In this document: positions 54,079 through 63,350 of the stretch, in pieces
How positions within the stretch are numbered: the first letter of the stretch is position 1
How the letters are laid out: each line of letters begins with the position of its first letter
Origin: Polyangiaceae bacterium
GTDB taxonomy: Bacteria; Myxococcota_A; Polyangia; Polyangiales; Polyangiaceae
Reading direction: 5' to 3'
Assembly (NCBI GenBank): GCA_947475525.1
Contig: CANJMI010000013.1
Span: 99,361-163,360, forward strand
DNA length: 64,000 nucleotides
Notes under the pieces: generated by a model
Told to the model about the DNA's origin: nothing
Seen by the model: the letters and a program-made list of their open reading frames with translations, nothing else
Databases searched by the model: none
Translations under genes and position numbers: made by a program

Positions 54079-55634
54079 AAAATACCGCCTCCGTAGCTCG
54101 ATGATCCGAACCACCACTCCGCACCGGCCCCGATGAATTGCTCGACACTGCGAACGCGGAACACGTCATCGTTCGGGTAGAGCGCCCGCGCACCGGCATC
54201 GCGGTAACCCACCGTGTAGATAAGCCAGAGCATCGGGCGGCTGAACGACCCGCGGCCAGCCGGCGAGACGAACGGCACGATGCCAACACGCGGCATCATC
54301 GCCACGAGGGGCGTAGGCTCGTCACCGGCCTCGAGCGTGACGAGCGCGCCACGCTGCTGCACCTGAAGCGAACCCTCGAGGCCGAGGCCGAGCCAATCGA
54401 GAAACCAAACTTGCGGACGCGCCATCACGATGCCCTCGTCGACGTCACTCAAATCAAGCGAAGGGCTCGCGTTGCGGAACGAGCGCACGTACGCCGCGCC
54501 CATGACCGCGAAGCGTTCCCACTCCCAGTTGCCACCGACCGCGAAGAGCAACTCGTGCGCGCCGCGGGTCGAGCGATCGGGACCGAGGCCGGTGGGACTC
54601 GCGAACTCACCGTAAGCCGCTAGCCCCTCGGCATAGCGCGCAAACACATTGAGGTGCGTGTTGCGCTCGCCCGTCCACGCGCCGAGTTGGCCGCCGACGA
54701 CGAAGCCCGTCTCCTCCGGCACGTCCTCGTACACGCCGGCTCGAGCGGACTCACGTTGACCGGCCGGGAGGCGATGCCCCTCACCGTAGCCAATGACCTT
54801 CAGGCCGCCTTTCACGCCGAGGGAGAACTGTTGCTCGATGCGCGCGCTGCCAATCCAGCGCTGTCGGTCGAGGAGGTCAACGGTCGCTGCGCCAAATTGA
54901 TTCAGCGGTGCCGGGCGTGCCGCTTGTTGACGGTAGAACGGACTGTCGGGGCGCCCGAAGCCCATGTGAACCTGAGCCGTCGTGCGCGTCGGAGCTTGGT
55001 AACGAACACCCGCTCCGAGGGTGTTCAGATTATCGAGAGGCCAGAAGTTCAGGAGGTAGATGTCATCGCCGCGGTACATGCGCGAGCCGGCCCAGGCGCT
55101 CACGCCTTTGGTGCCGAGCCCGCTTGCTTCGAGGTAGAGGTTGCGGACCGCGATCTGCGCGTCGAAGTTGGCGTCGTAGTGAAAGATTGGGTTTCCGACC
55201 GCGAGCGTCGAGACGATGCGGGTGTCGATGCCGACCTTGTCCCAGTGGTCTTCGCGGCGAAGCTCGAGCTCAACGTAGTTCGAGGTATCGAGACGGCTAC
55301 CGTGCGCGACGATGTCGCTTTCTCGAGCGGCGCCGCCGGTGCCGTCACCCGCGGAGCTCACGCGCCCATACGAGCCAAAGACAAAACCGCCCGTCGGCAC
55401 GGCAGCAGGCACCGCAGCGGGCACCGCAGCAGGCACCGCAGCGGGCACGGCAGCGGGCACCGCAGCGGGCACCGCAGCAGGCACCGCAGCAGGCACCGCA
55501 GCGGGCACGGCAGCGGGCACCGCAGCGGGCACGGCAGGCAAAGGACTAGCCGGCGGCTCTTCGGCCAACGCAGGCAGCGTCGTGCTCACGCTTGCGGCCA
55601 CCAACAATGCAAAAAAACAAGGCGAACGGGGCAT
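54075..55634 (-). CDS. LamB-like carbohydrate porin with AVPA repeats
   Basis: 519 aa from MPRSPCFFALLVAASVSTTL, signal cleaved near ALAEE. A run of about twelve AVPA repeats (12-bp DNA unit) lies between signal and barrel. The remainder alternates beta strands with loops, starting GGFVFGSYGRVSSAGDG (maltoporin-like 'GY-x-R-x-G' region), ELELRREDHWDK, YLEASGL, and ends GAGAEWWFGSSSYGGGI L with an aromatic C-terminal barrel signature. It probably brings maltodextrins across the outer membrane. First gene of the operon; divergent GH57 gene starts 47 bases away. It is longer at the N terminus than classic LamB. Confidence 0.82.
   Translation of the reverse strand: MPRSPCFFALLVAASVSTTLPALAEEPPASPLPAVPAAVPAAVPAAVPAAVPAAVPAAVPAAVPAAVPAAVPAAVPAAVPTGGFVFGSYGRVSSAGDGTGGAARESDIVAHGSRLDTSNYVELELRREDHWDKVGIDTRIVSTLAVGNPIFHYDANFDAQIAVRNLYLEASGLGTKGVSAWAGSRMYRGDDIYLLNFWPLDNLNTLGAGVRYQAPTRTTAQVHMGFGRPDSPFYRQQAARPAPLNQFGAATVDLLDRQRWIGSARIEQQFSLGVKGGLKVIGYGEGHRLPAGQRESARAGVYEDVPEETGFVVGGQLGAWTGERNTHLNVFARYAEGLAAYGEFASPTGLGPDRSTRGAHELLFAVGGNWEWERFAVMGAAYVRSFRNASPSLDLSDVDEGIVMARPQVWFLDWLGLGLEGSLQVQQRGALVTLEAGDEPTPLVAMMPRVGIVPFVSPAGRGSFSRPMLWLIYTVGYRDAGARALYPNDDVFRVRSVEQFIGAGAEWWFGSSSYGGGIL
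55396..55539 (-). repeat. 12-bp minisatellite (AVPA-coding) in the porin gene
   Basis: About 12 copies of a 12-bp unit (GCGGTGCCTGCT type on the minus strand; GGCACCGCAGCG or GGCACGGCAGCG on plus), encoding repeated Ala-Val-Pro-Ala between signal peptide and barrel. Copies are interleaved in two subtypes, suggesting larger-block duplication. Confidence 0.93.
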
Positions 55635-55681
55635 CGCGAGGGAGACCAGCCTACACCAGAATGCGCTATGACGCGTATCGC
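55635..55681. promoter_or_regulatory. shared promoter region, porin operon / GH57 gene
   Basis: Only 47 bases separate the divergent starts of the LamB-like porin and the GH57 gene. The spacing suggests a shared control region for maltodextrin genes. Binding motifs were not recognised. Confidence 0.35.
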
Positions 55682-57751
55682 ATGTCGACCTCGCGCCTCG
55701 TCTTTGCCCTGCACTTTCACCAGCCCTACGGCAACCTCGACCAAGTCTTCGCGGACGCGGTCGACCGCTGCTACGCGCGCACCGTGCGGCTGCTCGCCGA
55801 GCACCCGCACATGAAGACCGCGATCCATATTTCGGGCCCGCTGCTCGACTGGCTCGAACGGCATCGCCCCGACGTCCTCGCGGAAGTGCGCCCCCTCGTC
55901 GCGCGCGGGCAAGTCGAAATTCTTGGCGGTGGTTACCAAGAACCGATGCTCGCGATCCTGCCCGACCGCGACGCCAAAGGACAGCTCGAGCGCATGGCCG
56001 ATCGCTGCGAGGAGCTCCTCGGTCAGCGACCGAAAGGCATGTGGCTCGCCGAGCGCGTATGGGAACCCGACCTCGCCCGGGTGATCGCGGGTGCCGGTTA
56101 CCGCTACACGCTCCTCGACGACACGCACTTGCGAGCCGCCGGCGCGACCGAACCCCTCGGCGCCTACTACGTGACGGACAAGGCCGGGGCGAGCGTAGCC
56201 GTGTTGCCGATCGATCGTGGTCTGCGCACCCGCATCCCGTTCGCGTCAGTCGATGACCTGATGGGTTACTTGAAAACCGAGCAGCGCGTGGTGACCTACG
56301 GCGACGACGTCGAGAAGTTCGGTCTGTGGCCGACCACCGAGCGCCGCGTGTGGCAAAACGGCTGGCTCGAACAGCTTTGCGTGGCGCTTCGTGAGCAGCC
56401 GAACGTCGCTCGCACGGTGTTGCCGAGCGAAATTTTGGCAGACGAGCCAAGCTCCGGCGCGGTCTACATCCCGACGATTTCGTACGCCGAGATGGGCGCA
56501 TGGGCACTGCCGGCTGCGGCGTCGCTCGCCTACCAAGAGGTCGCCTCGCGGCTCGAACTCGCGGGGTTCGGTAGCGAAGCTGCGCGGTTCTTGCGCGGCG
56601 GCATTTGGCAGGGATTTCTGGCGAAATACCCCGAAGCGCGGTTCATCTACCGCAAGATGTTGCGCGTCTCGGACCTCGTCGAACGCGCGCGCATCGCGAA
56701 CCACCCCAACTGGCAAGAGGCCCGCGATCGTCTGTACCAAGGCCAGTGCAACTGCGGCTACTGGCACGGGCTCTTTGGCGGCCTCTACCTCCAGCACCTG
56801 CGAGCCGCGCTGATGAGTGCACTCCTCATCGCCGAGGAGCTCGTCGCGCCGAACGAGAAGCCTCGCGTCGAGCGCGGCGATCACGATGGTGACTTCGCCG
56901 ATGACCTTATCTTCGAGTCGAAACGCCTGAATCTCTTCGTCGCGCCGAACTGCGGTGGCTCCGGCTACGAACTCGATCTGCGAGGCCCGCGAGCCTGCCT
57001 CTCGATGGTGATCGGGCGTCGCCGCGAGGCTTACCATGTCGACGTCTCACGCGCGCTCGTCCTCTCCGACGATGAACTCGACAACGTCTCCGCTCACGAT
57101 CTTGTACGCGCCACCGAACACGGTCTCGACAAAAAGCTCGTCGAAGATGCCTACCCACGCGGCGTATTCGTCGATCACCTCCTTCCAGCCGACGCCGACG
57201 CCGCCGCCTTCGATCGCAATTACCAAGCGCTCGCGCCTCTCGCCCAGGCGCGCCATCGCATCGTCTCGGTCGATGAGGACGCGGCGAGTGCCGAGCTCGA
57301 GACGCACGTTGACGGTTTCACGCTGAGCAAGCGCATTGCCATCGGGGACGCGCTCTCGGTCGGCTATCACCTCACGGCAACGGGCATGAACCGCGTCGTC
57401 AAATTCGCGAGCCACGTCGATGTCACGTTGCTCTCGCCGGACGAGGTCGGTGGCCGCCGCATCGACGTGTATTGCGAAGGCAGCGATGCGCCAAACGGCG
57501 CGTCTACTCCTGGCGCGCGCGCGGTCCACCACAAGGTGACAAAGGTGCGCATCGCGTGCAGCGACATGGGCATCGACACGACGATTGTGCCGTCAAAACG
57601 CTGTGAATTGTGGCGGATCCCGATCGAGACCGTCTCGCAGAGCGAACGCGGATTCGAATCGAGCTACCAAGGCACATGCCTCGTGTTCGTGTGGACCGTC
57701 GAGCTCGGTGCGACCAAATCATTCGACGCGTCGCTCACCCTGACGGGCTGA
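55682..57751 (+). CDS. GH57 alpha-amylase / 4-alpha-glucanotransferase family enzyme
   Basis: 689 aa from MSTSRLVFALHFHQPYGNLD, immediately before the region I HFHQP motif; an ATG at 55661 is an alternative. GH57 hallmarks: AIHISGPLLDWL, GQVEILGGGYQEPMLAILPD, WLAERVWEPDLARVI (region III nucleophile Glu), RVVTYGDDVEKFGLW (region IV Asp), PTISYAEMGAWALPAAA. The C-terminal region (VDGFTLSKRIAIGDALSVGY) is a DUF1926-like beta domain typical of the glucanotransferases. It would transfer or hydrolyse alpha-1,4-glucans in the cytoplasm, next to the maltodextrin import operon. Confidence 0.92.
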   Translation: MSTSRLVFALHFHQPYGNLDQVFADAVDRCYARTVRLLAEHPHMKTAIHISGPLLDWLERHRPDVLAEVRPLVARGQVEILGGGYQEPMLAILPDRDAKGQLERMADRCEELLGQRPKGMWLAERVWEPDLARVIAGAGYRYTLLDDTHLRAAGATEPLGAYYVTDKAGASVAVLPIDRGLRTRIPFASVDDLMGYLKTEQRVVTYGDDVEKFGLWPTTERRVWQNGWLEQLCVALREQPNVARTVLPSEILADEPSSGAVYIPTISYAEMGAWALPAAASLAYQEVASRLELAGFGSEAARFLRGGIWQGFLAKYPEARFIYRKMLRVSDLVERARIANHPNWQEARDRLYQGQCNCGYWHGLFGGLYLQHLRAALMSALLIAEELVAPNEKPRVERGDHDGDFADDLIFESKRLNLFVAPNCGGSGYELDLRGPRACLSMVIGRRREAYHVDVSRALVLSDDELDNVSAHDLVRATEHGLDKKLVEDAYPRGVFVDHLLPADADAAAFDRNYQALAPLAQARHRIVSVDEDAASAELETHVDGFTLSKRIAIGDALSVGYHLTATGMNRVVKFASHVDVTLLSPDEVGGRRIDVYCEGSDAPNGASTPGARAVHHKVTKVRIACSDMGIDTTIVPSKRCELWRIPIETVSQSERGFESSYQGTCLVFVWTVELGATKSFDASLTLTG

Positions 57752-57757
57752 GGGCGA

Positions 57758-58393
57758 ATGCCCACGCGCGCCACGACGCTGTCACCAACGGCCGAGTCCA
57801 AGCGAGCCTTGCTGTTCGCTCACGGGGCTGGTGCGCCTTCGACCTCCGAATGGATGCAAAGCTGGGCCACGAGGCTCGCGTCGCTCGGTGAGGTCCGGCG
57901 CTTCGACTACCCGTACATGGCAGCGAAAAAAAAGCGTCCCGACCCACTCCCGGTGCTGGTCGCAGCACACCACCAAGCCGCTACCGAGCTTGCCGCGTCG
58001 GTGGGCGGCACGCTCGTCTACATCGGCAAATCAATGGGCGGACGCGTCGGGTGCCACCTCGCGCACCAGCATGCGCCAGCCGCGCTCGTGTGCTTGGGCT
58101 ATCCGCTGCGCGCGCCGAGCGGGAAGTTGCGTGACCGTGTGCTGCTCACGCTCGAGACGCCTATCCTGTTCGTGCAAGGCACGCGCGATCCCCTCTGCCC
58201 GCTATCCATACTCGCCGACGTTCGCGCGCGGATGACGGCGCCGAGCGAGCTCTACATCGTTGACGAAGGCGACCACTCGCTCGCGGTCACCAAGCGGTGG
58301 AGCAAAGCTCACGGGCAGACTCAGGAGGAGGTCAACGCCGCGATCCTCCGCGCCATCGAAGGATTCCTCACGACGCACGCACCCGTCCGATGA
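57758..58393 (+). CDS. alpha/beta hydrolase (Tex30/KANL3-like)
   Basis: 211 aa starting 6 bases after the GH57 stop. LLFAHGAGAPSTSEWMQSWA (oxyanion HGAGA), nucleophile elbow YIGKSMGGRVGCHLAHQ (Ser in GKSMGG), QGTRDPLC (catalytic Asp), EGDHSLAVT (catalytic His). The GKSMGGR motif is typical of the Tex30/KANL3-like branch. Cytoplasmic; substrate unknown. A role with the glucan enzymes is possible only by proximity. Confidence 0.85.
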   Translation: MPTRATTLSPTAESKRALLFAHGAGAPSTSEWMQSWATRLASLGEVRRFDYPYMAAKKKRPDPLPVLVAAHHQAATELAASVGGTLVYIGKSMGGRVGCHLAHQHAPAALVCLGYPLRAPSGKLRDRVLLTLETPILFVQGTRDPLCPLSILADVRARMTAPSELYIVDEGDHSLAVTKRWSKAHGQTQEEVNAAILRAIEGFLTTHAPVR

Positions 58394-58472
58394 ACCCCCG
58401 AGGCTCCGAACCCATCGGCCCCGGAGTCCATACACTCGCCTGCTTTTTATTTTAGGTGCGAGACCTCGCCGA

Positions 58473-59120
58473 TCAAGGTTTCACGGCGCAGATCCGTTGC
58501 GTTGTGCAGTACGCCTGACGACCCGGGCACGGGTTTACGGCGCAGTTCCTGTAAGTCGAGATGGCCATGATCGGCTCGTCCGCCTTGCAGGGGCCGCACG
58601 AAAGAAACTTGGGACAGTCTGCATCGCTCGAGCAGGCCATCGGGCGGTCCGGATCCGGACCAGCCGGCGGCGCAGCCACGGGCAGCTCGACGTTGAGTCG
58701 CACCATGACGACGTCATTTTTCGTCCACTCCATCACCTCGTCGGCGACGCGCACCTTGAAGGATTGGTTATCCCACGCCCGCACGTGCAACGTTATCGAG
58801 CTGTCACTCGCCTCGAACGTGCCTTCGGTCCGGCAACGCGGTTCGGTCGGGCAGGCCGCGTCGATCACCTGAATCGCACCGGTGCGTCCGTCAGGTGAAA
58901 ACACGACCCAACCGCTCGTTGGCGAGCCTGAGTCCCGCGAAAAACGCCAGCGGCCCCGGGCCCAAGTGCTGTCGCTGTGTGCTGGCGCGCCGCCAGTTGT
59001 CGGACTCGAGCCGGTTGTCGGACTCGAGCCGGTTGTCGGACTCGAACGGTTGCAGGATGGCGCAGTCATCGAGAGCGCTCCTGTCACGATGATTGGGACG
59101 AGGTGCAGCCTACGGCGCAT
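58473..59120 (-). CDS. Cys-containing lipoprotein with SSPTTG linker repeats
   Basis: 215 aa from MRRRLHLVPIIVTGALSMTA, lipobox TAPSC. A linker of three SSPTTG units (18-bp repeats, 58995-59046) precedes a ~170-residue mature domain with WRFSRDSGSPTSGWVVFSPD, ITLHVRAWDN and Cys clusters (AACPTEPRCRTEG, CSSDADCPKFLSCGPC, NCAVNPCPGRQAYCTTQRIC). Function unknown. Myxobacterial secreted proteins often end in such Cys-rich modules. Confidence 0.7.
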   Translation of the reverse strand: MRRRLHLVPIIVTGALSMTAPSCNRSSPTTGSSPTTGSSPTTGGAPAHSDSTWARGRWRFSRDSGSPTSGWVVFSPDGRTGAIQVIDAACPTEPRCRTEGTFEASDSSITLHVRAWDNQSFKVRVADEVMEWTKNDVVMVRLNVELPVAAPPAGPDPDRPMACSSDADCPKFLSCGPCKADEPIMAISTYRNCAVNPCPGRQAYCTTQRICAVKP

Positions 59121-59250
59121 GCGCTGACGCTACCTCGGCGGGTCCGCCGCCGCCATGTCGGTAGGGCTACGCGACCTCGTCGAGCGCCTTGCAGCGGAGG
59201 AAGGTGCTTTTCCAGTCAGGCGGCCGGAACGAACGCCGCCCCTCGCAGCG

Positions 59251-61956
59251 TTAGTCGCGGTTGGCGCACCGAAAGCCTGTGCCCTCGGTCGCGAGAGCAC
59301 CCGAGAGCACGTGGGACGATGTCGCATGGAGCAACGCCGAACCCGCGGCTTCGCCGAAACTGCCGCCGCGGAGGATGCCGAGCTTCGACGGATCCTTGAC
59401 CGTTGGGTCGGTGCCGCCGACCTTGAGCGTCGCCGGATCATAGCCATCCTGCACCCACTCCCAGACGTTGCCGGAGAGGTCGAGGACGCCGAAGGGTGAT
59501 GCTCCGGCCGCGAACCCTGCGACGGGCGCAGCGCCACGGTGATGGCAGCCCATCGATGCGATCGAGGGACCATCGCCATCCTTAACCGATGCCACCGCGC
59601 AGTTCGGCTCGGACCAGCCCCAGGGATAAGGACGCGCGTCGGTGCCGCGGGCGGCTTTTTCCCACTGGGCGTACGTCGGCAGCACGCCGCCGACCCACTC
59701 GCAGTAGGTCGTAGCCTGGGCGCGGTCGACGCAGTTTATCGGCAGCTCGCGGTTGGACTCGCGCACGGTGCAGAACTCTTCGTCTTTCGCCGAGGTGCAG
59801 GTTCCCGAGCCAACGCACGCGAGGTAGCGAGCAACCGTGAGTTCGTGACGATCGATCCAAAACTCGCTCAGGCTCACTTTGCGGACGGCGCGACCTTCCG
59901 AGCCGCCGCCGCGCGCGAAAGCGCCCGCAGGGATGTACACCTGTTCGGCGCCGTCCTTTTTGCGCTTGCGAGTCTTGTCGGCTTTGACGGGCTCCGCAGG
60001 CGAGATTCCCGCGAGCGCAGGATCCTCCTTCGTCTTCGGAGGCTCGGGGGGCCAGACGTAGCTCGATGCGGCGCAGCTCTCGAGCTTCGCAACGGTCACG
60101 ACCGGAAGTTTTGCGCCGTCGAAGAGCGCGCAACCGAGGCCCTCGTACGGGCACTCGAATCCACCGAGATCGACCACCCACACGATGCCCGAGAGCTCAC
60201 TGTCGATTCCAAACGCGTTGAACGAGTAGCGCGTCAGCCTGGGAGCTGCGGCGATCGTGAGCACTGTGCCCGCCGCAACGTCGGCAAGCTTCTCACGGAG
60301 CGACGGCTCGAACATCCCGTGATGCTCGGCCTTCCACTCGCGTACCTTCCCCTTGATGGGATCGCTGCCCATGTCGACCGCGGCCCAGGCGGCGTACGTC
60401 GGCACGGAGACGACGATCGGGCCGTCGAAGCTGTTCTCATCGCCGGTACAAAGGATGTCGATGTAGTCGCGTTTTTCCGCACGTACTGCACCGGTTGCTT
60501 GCAACGCCGCACGCAGGATCGGGTTTTCGTCGCGGGCACGCTGACCGAGATCGCCCACTGTGCACGTGAACGGTTGCATGCCGCCGCGCTTGCCAATCTC
60601 GGCGCGCCACCCGTCAACGAGTTTGCTCTTCCGCTCGGGGACCGGCACCTTGAACACTTCCGCGCCGTTTGCCCCGGGCTTCGAGAGCGTGAAAGCCGAC
60701 TTCGGGTCTGCCGCGAAGAAGCCGTTTTGCCACGGGCTGTTCGAAGGGTGAAGCTCGACCTTCGGATCAACTGCGAGCACCGCGCTTTCCCAGAGCCCCT
60801 GGCTCTTCGTGTCGCCATGCCCCGCGGCATGCGCAACGACGTCGGTGCCGGCGCCCGCAGAGCCCGCAGGTGGTGGAGGCGCCGCGAGCGAAACGCTGCC
60901 CGCAGTAAGGCCGTCGCCTTCGGTGCACCCCAGGCCGCGCGCCTCGCAAGCGTGGTCGAACGCCGCGATCCACGTTCCGGCAACGGTGCCGTCGATGATG
61001 CGCGCAGGAGCCCCGAGCAACGCAAGCTTCGACGCCGTCTCGACCGCATCCGGGAAGTGCCAGACATGAGCGACGCCGGACACCTTCAACTTGGCACCAA
61101 CCAGCGCGGAAGGGTCGCTCGACGCCTTGTCCAGAAGCCCGCGCAGGGCCGCATCGGCGATGTCGGGCGAGGCATCGTAGTTCGCGATGGTTGCACGCTC
61201 ACCATTGGGTTTCGCGTTCGCGACGGGTTTGGCCTTCACGAGTTCGAGCGCGACGTTCACGAGGTCCTGCGAGACGCAGAGCACCCAGTCGACGGGGCTG
61301 CCAGCGGCACCGCTCTTCGCACCGAAGCGGAAGTCCTCGTCCGCGGCACGGCCAACCGCGGCCACCGTGCACTCGAACGGCGCGCGGCCACCGCCCGCAA
61401 GCGCAGTCCGCATGCGCGCGGTGACGGGCGCGTCCTTGAACGCCGCCTTCGCGACGCTCTCGCCGGCGGCCGGGTACCCGTCGAGCTGAAAGGCGTTCGT
61501 GATGTCACCAAGGAACAGGCCCGCACCGAGATCGTGGGCCAACGTCGCACGCGCGCGTTCCCAACCGAGCACCATCGGTGCGTAAGCCTCATCCACTTTT
61601 CGCTGACGCTCGACTAGCGACGCTGCAGCAGCACCCGCGGCCTTTTCGTAAGCCGCGCCGTACTTCTTGGTCGCGATGTTCCGTGCCTCATGGTTGGCAC
61701 AGCTCGGGTGGATGGAAGCGGGGCGCCCCTCGGCCTCTGGATGCGTTGGCAGCGTGGGTGCGATCCCGTCAAATGCCTTCGCCCACGCGCTCGGACCCGT
61801 GCTCGGCGTGCTCTCGACCGCGGCAGAGCCCGACGCCGAAGCCGCTCCTCCGTCGCCGTTCTTGCAGCCACCGACGGCGACGCCACCGACGACGAGGGAA
61901 CTCAAGACCCCGAACCGCCACGCGGCGCTCCTGCTCACCATAAACCGACTACGCAT
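59251..61956 (-). CDS. large lipoprotein with C-terminal FGE-sulfatase domain
   Basis: 901 aa. Signal region WRFGVLSSLVVGGVAVGGC. The first ~640 residues hold two similar units (HPSCANHEARNIATKKYGAA; FECTVAAVGRAADEDFRFGA matches FTCTVGDLGQRARDENPILR; WVLCVSQDLVNVALELVKAK against IDILCTGDENSFDGPIVVSV), so an internal duplication of a ~250-residue module. The C-terminal 230 residues are an FGE-sulfatase fold: EFWIDRHELTVARYLACVGS, INCVDRAQATTYCEWVGGVL, PTYAQWEKAARGTDARPYPW, SGNVWEWVQDG, and RGGSFGEAAG. It resembles the outer domain of the kinase-FGE fusion. Likely a surface-exposed binding or sensing protein. Confidence 0.82.
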   Translation of the reverse strand: MRSRFMVSRSAAWRFGVLSSLVVGGVAVGGCKNGDGGAASASGSAAVESTPSTGPSAWAKAFDGIAPTLPTHPEAEGRPASIHPSCANHEARNIATKKYGAAYEKAAGAAAASLVERQRKVDEAYAPMVLGWERARATLAHDLGAGLFLGDITNAFQLDGYPAAGESVAKAAFKDAPVTARMRTALAGGGRAPFECTVAAVGRAADEDFRFGAKSGAAGSPVDWVLCVSQDLVNVALELVKAKPVANAKPNGERATIANYDASPDIADAALRGLLDKASSDPSALVGAKLKVSGVAHVWHFPDAVETASKLALLGAPARIIDGTVAGTWIAAFDHACEARGLGCTEGDGLTAGSVSLAAPPPPAGSAGAGTDVVAHAAGHGDTKSQGLWESAVLAVDPKVELHPSNSPWQNGFFAADPKSAFTLSKPGANGAEVFKVPVPERKSKLVDGWRAEIGKRGGMQPFTCTVGDLGQRARDENPILRAALQATGAVRAEKRDYIDILCTGDENSFDGPIVVSVPTYAAWAAVDMGSDPIKGKVREWKAEHHGMFEPSLREKLADVAAGTVLTIAAAPRLTRYSFNAFGIDSELSGIVWVVDLGGFECPYEGLGCALFDGAKLPVVTVAKLESCAASSYVWPPEPPKTKEDPALAGISPAEPVKADKTRKRKKDGAEQVYIPAGAFARGGGSEGRAVRKVSLSEFWIDRHELTVARYLACVGSGTCTSAKDEEFCTVRESNRELPINCVDRAQATTYCEWVGGVLPTYAQWEKAARGTDARPYPWGWSEPNCAVASVKDGDGPSIASMGCHHRGAAPVAGFAAGASPFGVLDLSGNVWEWVQDGYDPATLKVGGTDPTVKDPSKLGILRGGSFGEAAGSALLHATSSHVLSGALATEGTGFRCANRD

Positions 61957-62464
61957 CGCTTGACGCCTACCCCCACAACAAGACTCGCGTCAATTTTAGT
62001 CGACAGCACGAGAACGTAACCGTCCGGCCAGCAACGTCCTGACAGCACACGGAGATTCGCTCACGCTCACGCCGTTGCGAAACATCCAAAGGAGTGCTGG
62101 GAGAGGCGCTGTGACGAGGTCGAACGCGGCAACGCCTTGAACTCCGGCGCGAACGATCGTCGCGTTCGGCGACCCATATTCTGCCTTTTCATGGAACACT
62201 CCTCTCGCATCTTCATGCTATCCGGGGTGTCCGCTAAAGCCGGGCAAGCTCACCCAAACCACCGGCTGCTGGACCTTTTGTTTTTGTCAGCCGGCCTCGG
62301 CCCGCCGAGCTCGCGCCGAGTTGCCCTGCTGAATCGGGCGTATTCCAGCTTCACTTTTCTCATTCGCCTGATCGTATAAATGATTTTTAAAAGAGAAATT
62401 TGTATCTTTAAAAAAGTTTAAGCGCTATCACTGTAAAAGCTACTTTTACTTCCAACTATATACT
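61957..62464. other. gene-free stretch upstream of the AT-rich patch
   Basis: No gene supported. The left half is GC-rich; around 62340 the composition switches abruptly to AT-rich (AAATGATTTTTAAAAGAG). A short 67-residue open frame on the minus strand (61996-62199) has no family features. Nothing else seen. Confidence 0.5.
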
Positions 62465-62674
62465 ATGCAACGTTTAAAAACGATTTCTGCCATTGTCATC
62501 GCGCTCGTCGCCGCATTCTTTACTGTTAAAGTAGTTTTCTGGATGCTCGGCGCAGCATCTGCCGTTCTGGGTTTCATTTTTAAAGTCGCCATCATCGCAC
62601 TTATCGCGGCACCTATCTTATTTTTTGCAAAAAAGAAGTTTTTAACCGGCGGAAGCGACAAACGTTTGCCGTGA
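62465..62674 (+). CDS. small AT-rich two-helix membrane protein
   Basis: 69 aa from ATG (MQRLKTISAIVIALVAAFFT). Two hydrophobic segments: ISAIVIALVAAFFTVKVVFW and ASAVLGFIFKVAIIALIAAP, then a basic FFAKKKF tail. The gene is embedded in ~450 bp of clearly AT-rich DNA (TTTAAAAAAGTTTAAG, ATATACTATG upstream), unlike everything else in the window, and uses A/T-ending codons (TTA, AAA, TTT). It looks recently acquired from a low-GC source. The family is not recognised. Confidence 0.6.
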   Translation: MQRLKTISAIVIALVAAFFTVKVVFWMLGAASAVLGFIFKVAIIALIAAPILFFAKKKFLTGGSDKRLP

Positions 62675-62818
62675 ATTATTTTAAAAATAACTTCAAAAAC
62701 CCTCTATAAATTACAATTTGCTACGACTATCCTGAGCTGTTTTGCATTTTTAAAGCCACTGAAATTTTAATGCACAGGCAGGCTCTGATAACTCTACAAC
62801 TGTAAAAATCTTTCGGTT

Positions 62819-62853
62819 GGCTCATCCGGGAGGCTCATCCGGAAAACGGGTGG
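62819..62853 (+). repeat. duplicated GGCTCATCCGG motif, likely left end of an ISL3 element
   Basis: GGCTCATCCGGG at 62819-62830 and GGCTCATCCGGAAAACGGGTG at 62832-62852 lie just before the ISL3-like transposase frame. ISL3 elements end in inverted repeats beginning GGCTCTTCCGGA-like. No matching right end was found in the window. Confidence 0.45.
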
Positions 62854-62877
62854 GCATGACGGTGTAGCCTTGACGGC

Positions 62878-63350
62878 ATGAAGGACACCGAGTTCTACGC
62901 CCACCTCCTGGGGCTAACGTCGCCGTGGCATGTCGGGCACGTCGTTTTGAACGTCAAGGCGCAGCGCGTGAGCGCTGTACGCTGAGCATCGCAGAGACAC
63001 CAAATTCAGCTGCCCAGAATGCGGACTTGCCTATCCGCTGCACGATCACGAGGAGGAGCGGTCGTGGCGGCATCTCGATAGCTGCCAATTCGAGACGCAC
63101 CTGCATGCTCGTATCCCACGCGTTCGTTGCGAAGAGCACGGCGTGTGACAATCGCACGTGCCGTGGGCGGAGCCGAAGTGGCGCTTCAACTTGATGTTCG
63201 AGCGCTTCGCTATCGACGTACTTCGTGAGACCGACGTCCTCGGGGCGACGAGGATTTTACGCATCAGCTGGGACCAAGCGCGCCTTCATCTGGACCTTTC
63301 TCGCCAAACAACTCGTGGGCTAAGTCTTCAGCACCGGGCGCTCTGGTGAC
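62878..63350 (+). pseudogene. ISL3-family transposase remnant
   Basis: Starts MKDTEFYAHLLGLTSPWHVG then VVLNVKAQRVSAVR and stops. The next frame continues as FSCPECGLAYPLHDHEEERS (zinc-ribbon CPxCG) with WRHLDSCQFETHLHARIPRV, RCEEHGV and, after an in-frame stop, HVPWAEPKWRFNLMFERFAI followed by DVLRETDVLGATRIL. This is the N-terminal third of an ISL3 transposase broken by a frameshift and a stop, and cut off before its catalytic core. Non-functional. Confidence 0.8.

Noticed and set aside
59155..59499. 114-residue plus-strand frame at the end of the FGE lipoprotein gene
   Set aside because: Antisense to the conserved FGE domain with no independent support.
61996..62199. 67-residue minus-strand frame
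   Set aside because: No domain, no supporting start signal or neighbour relation.
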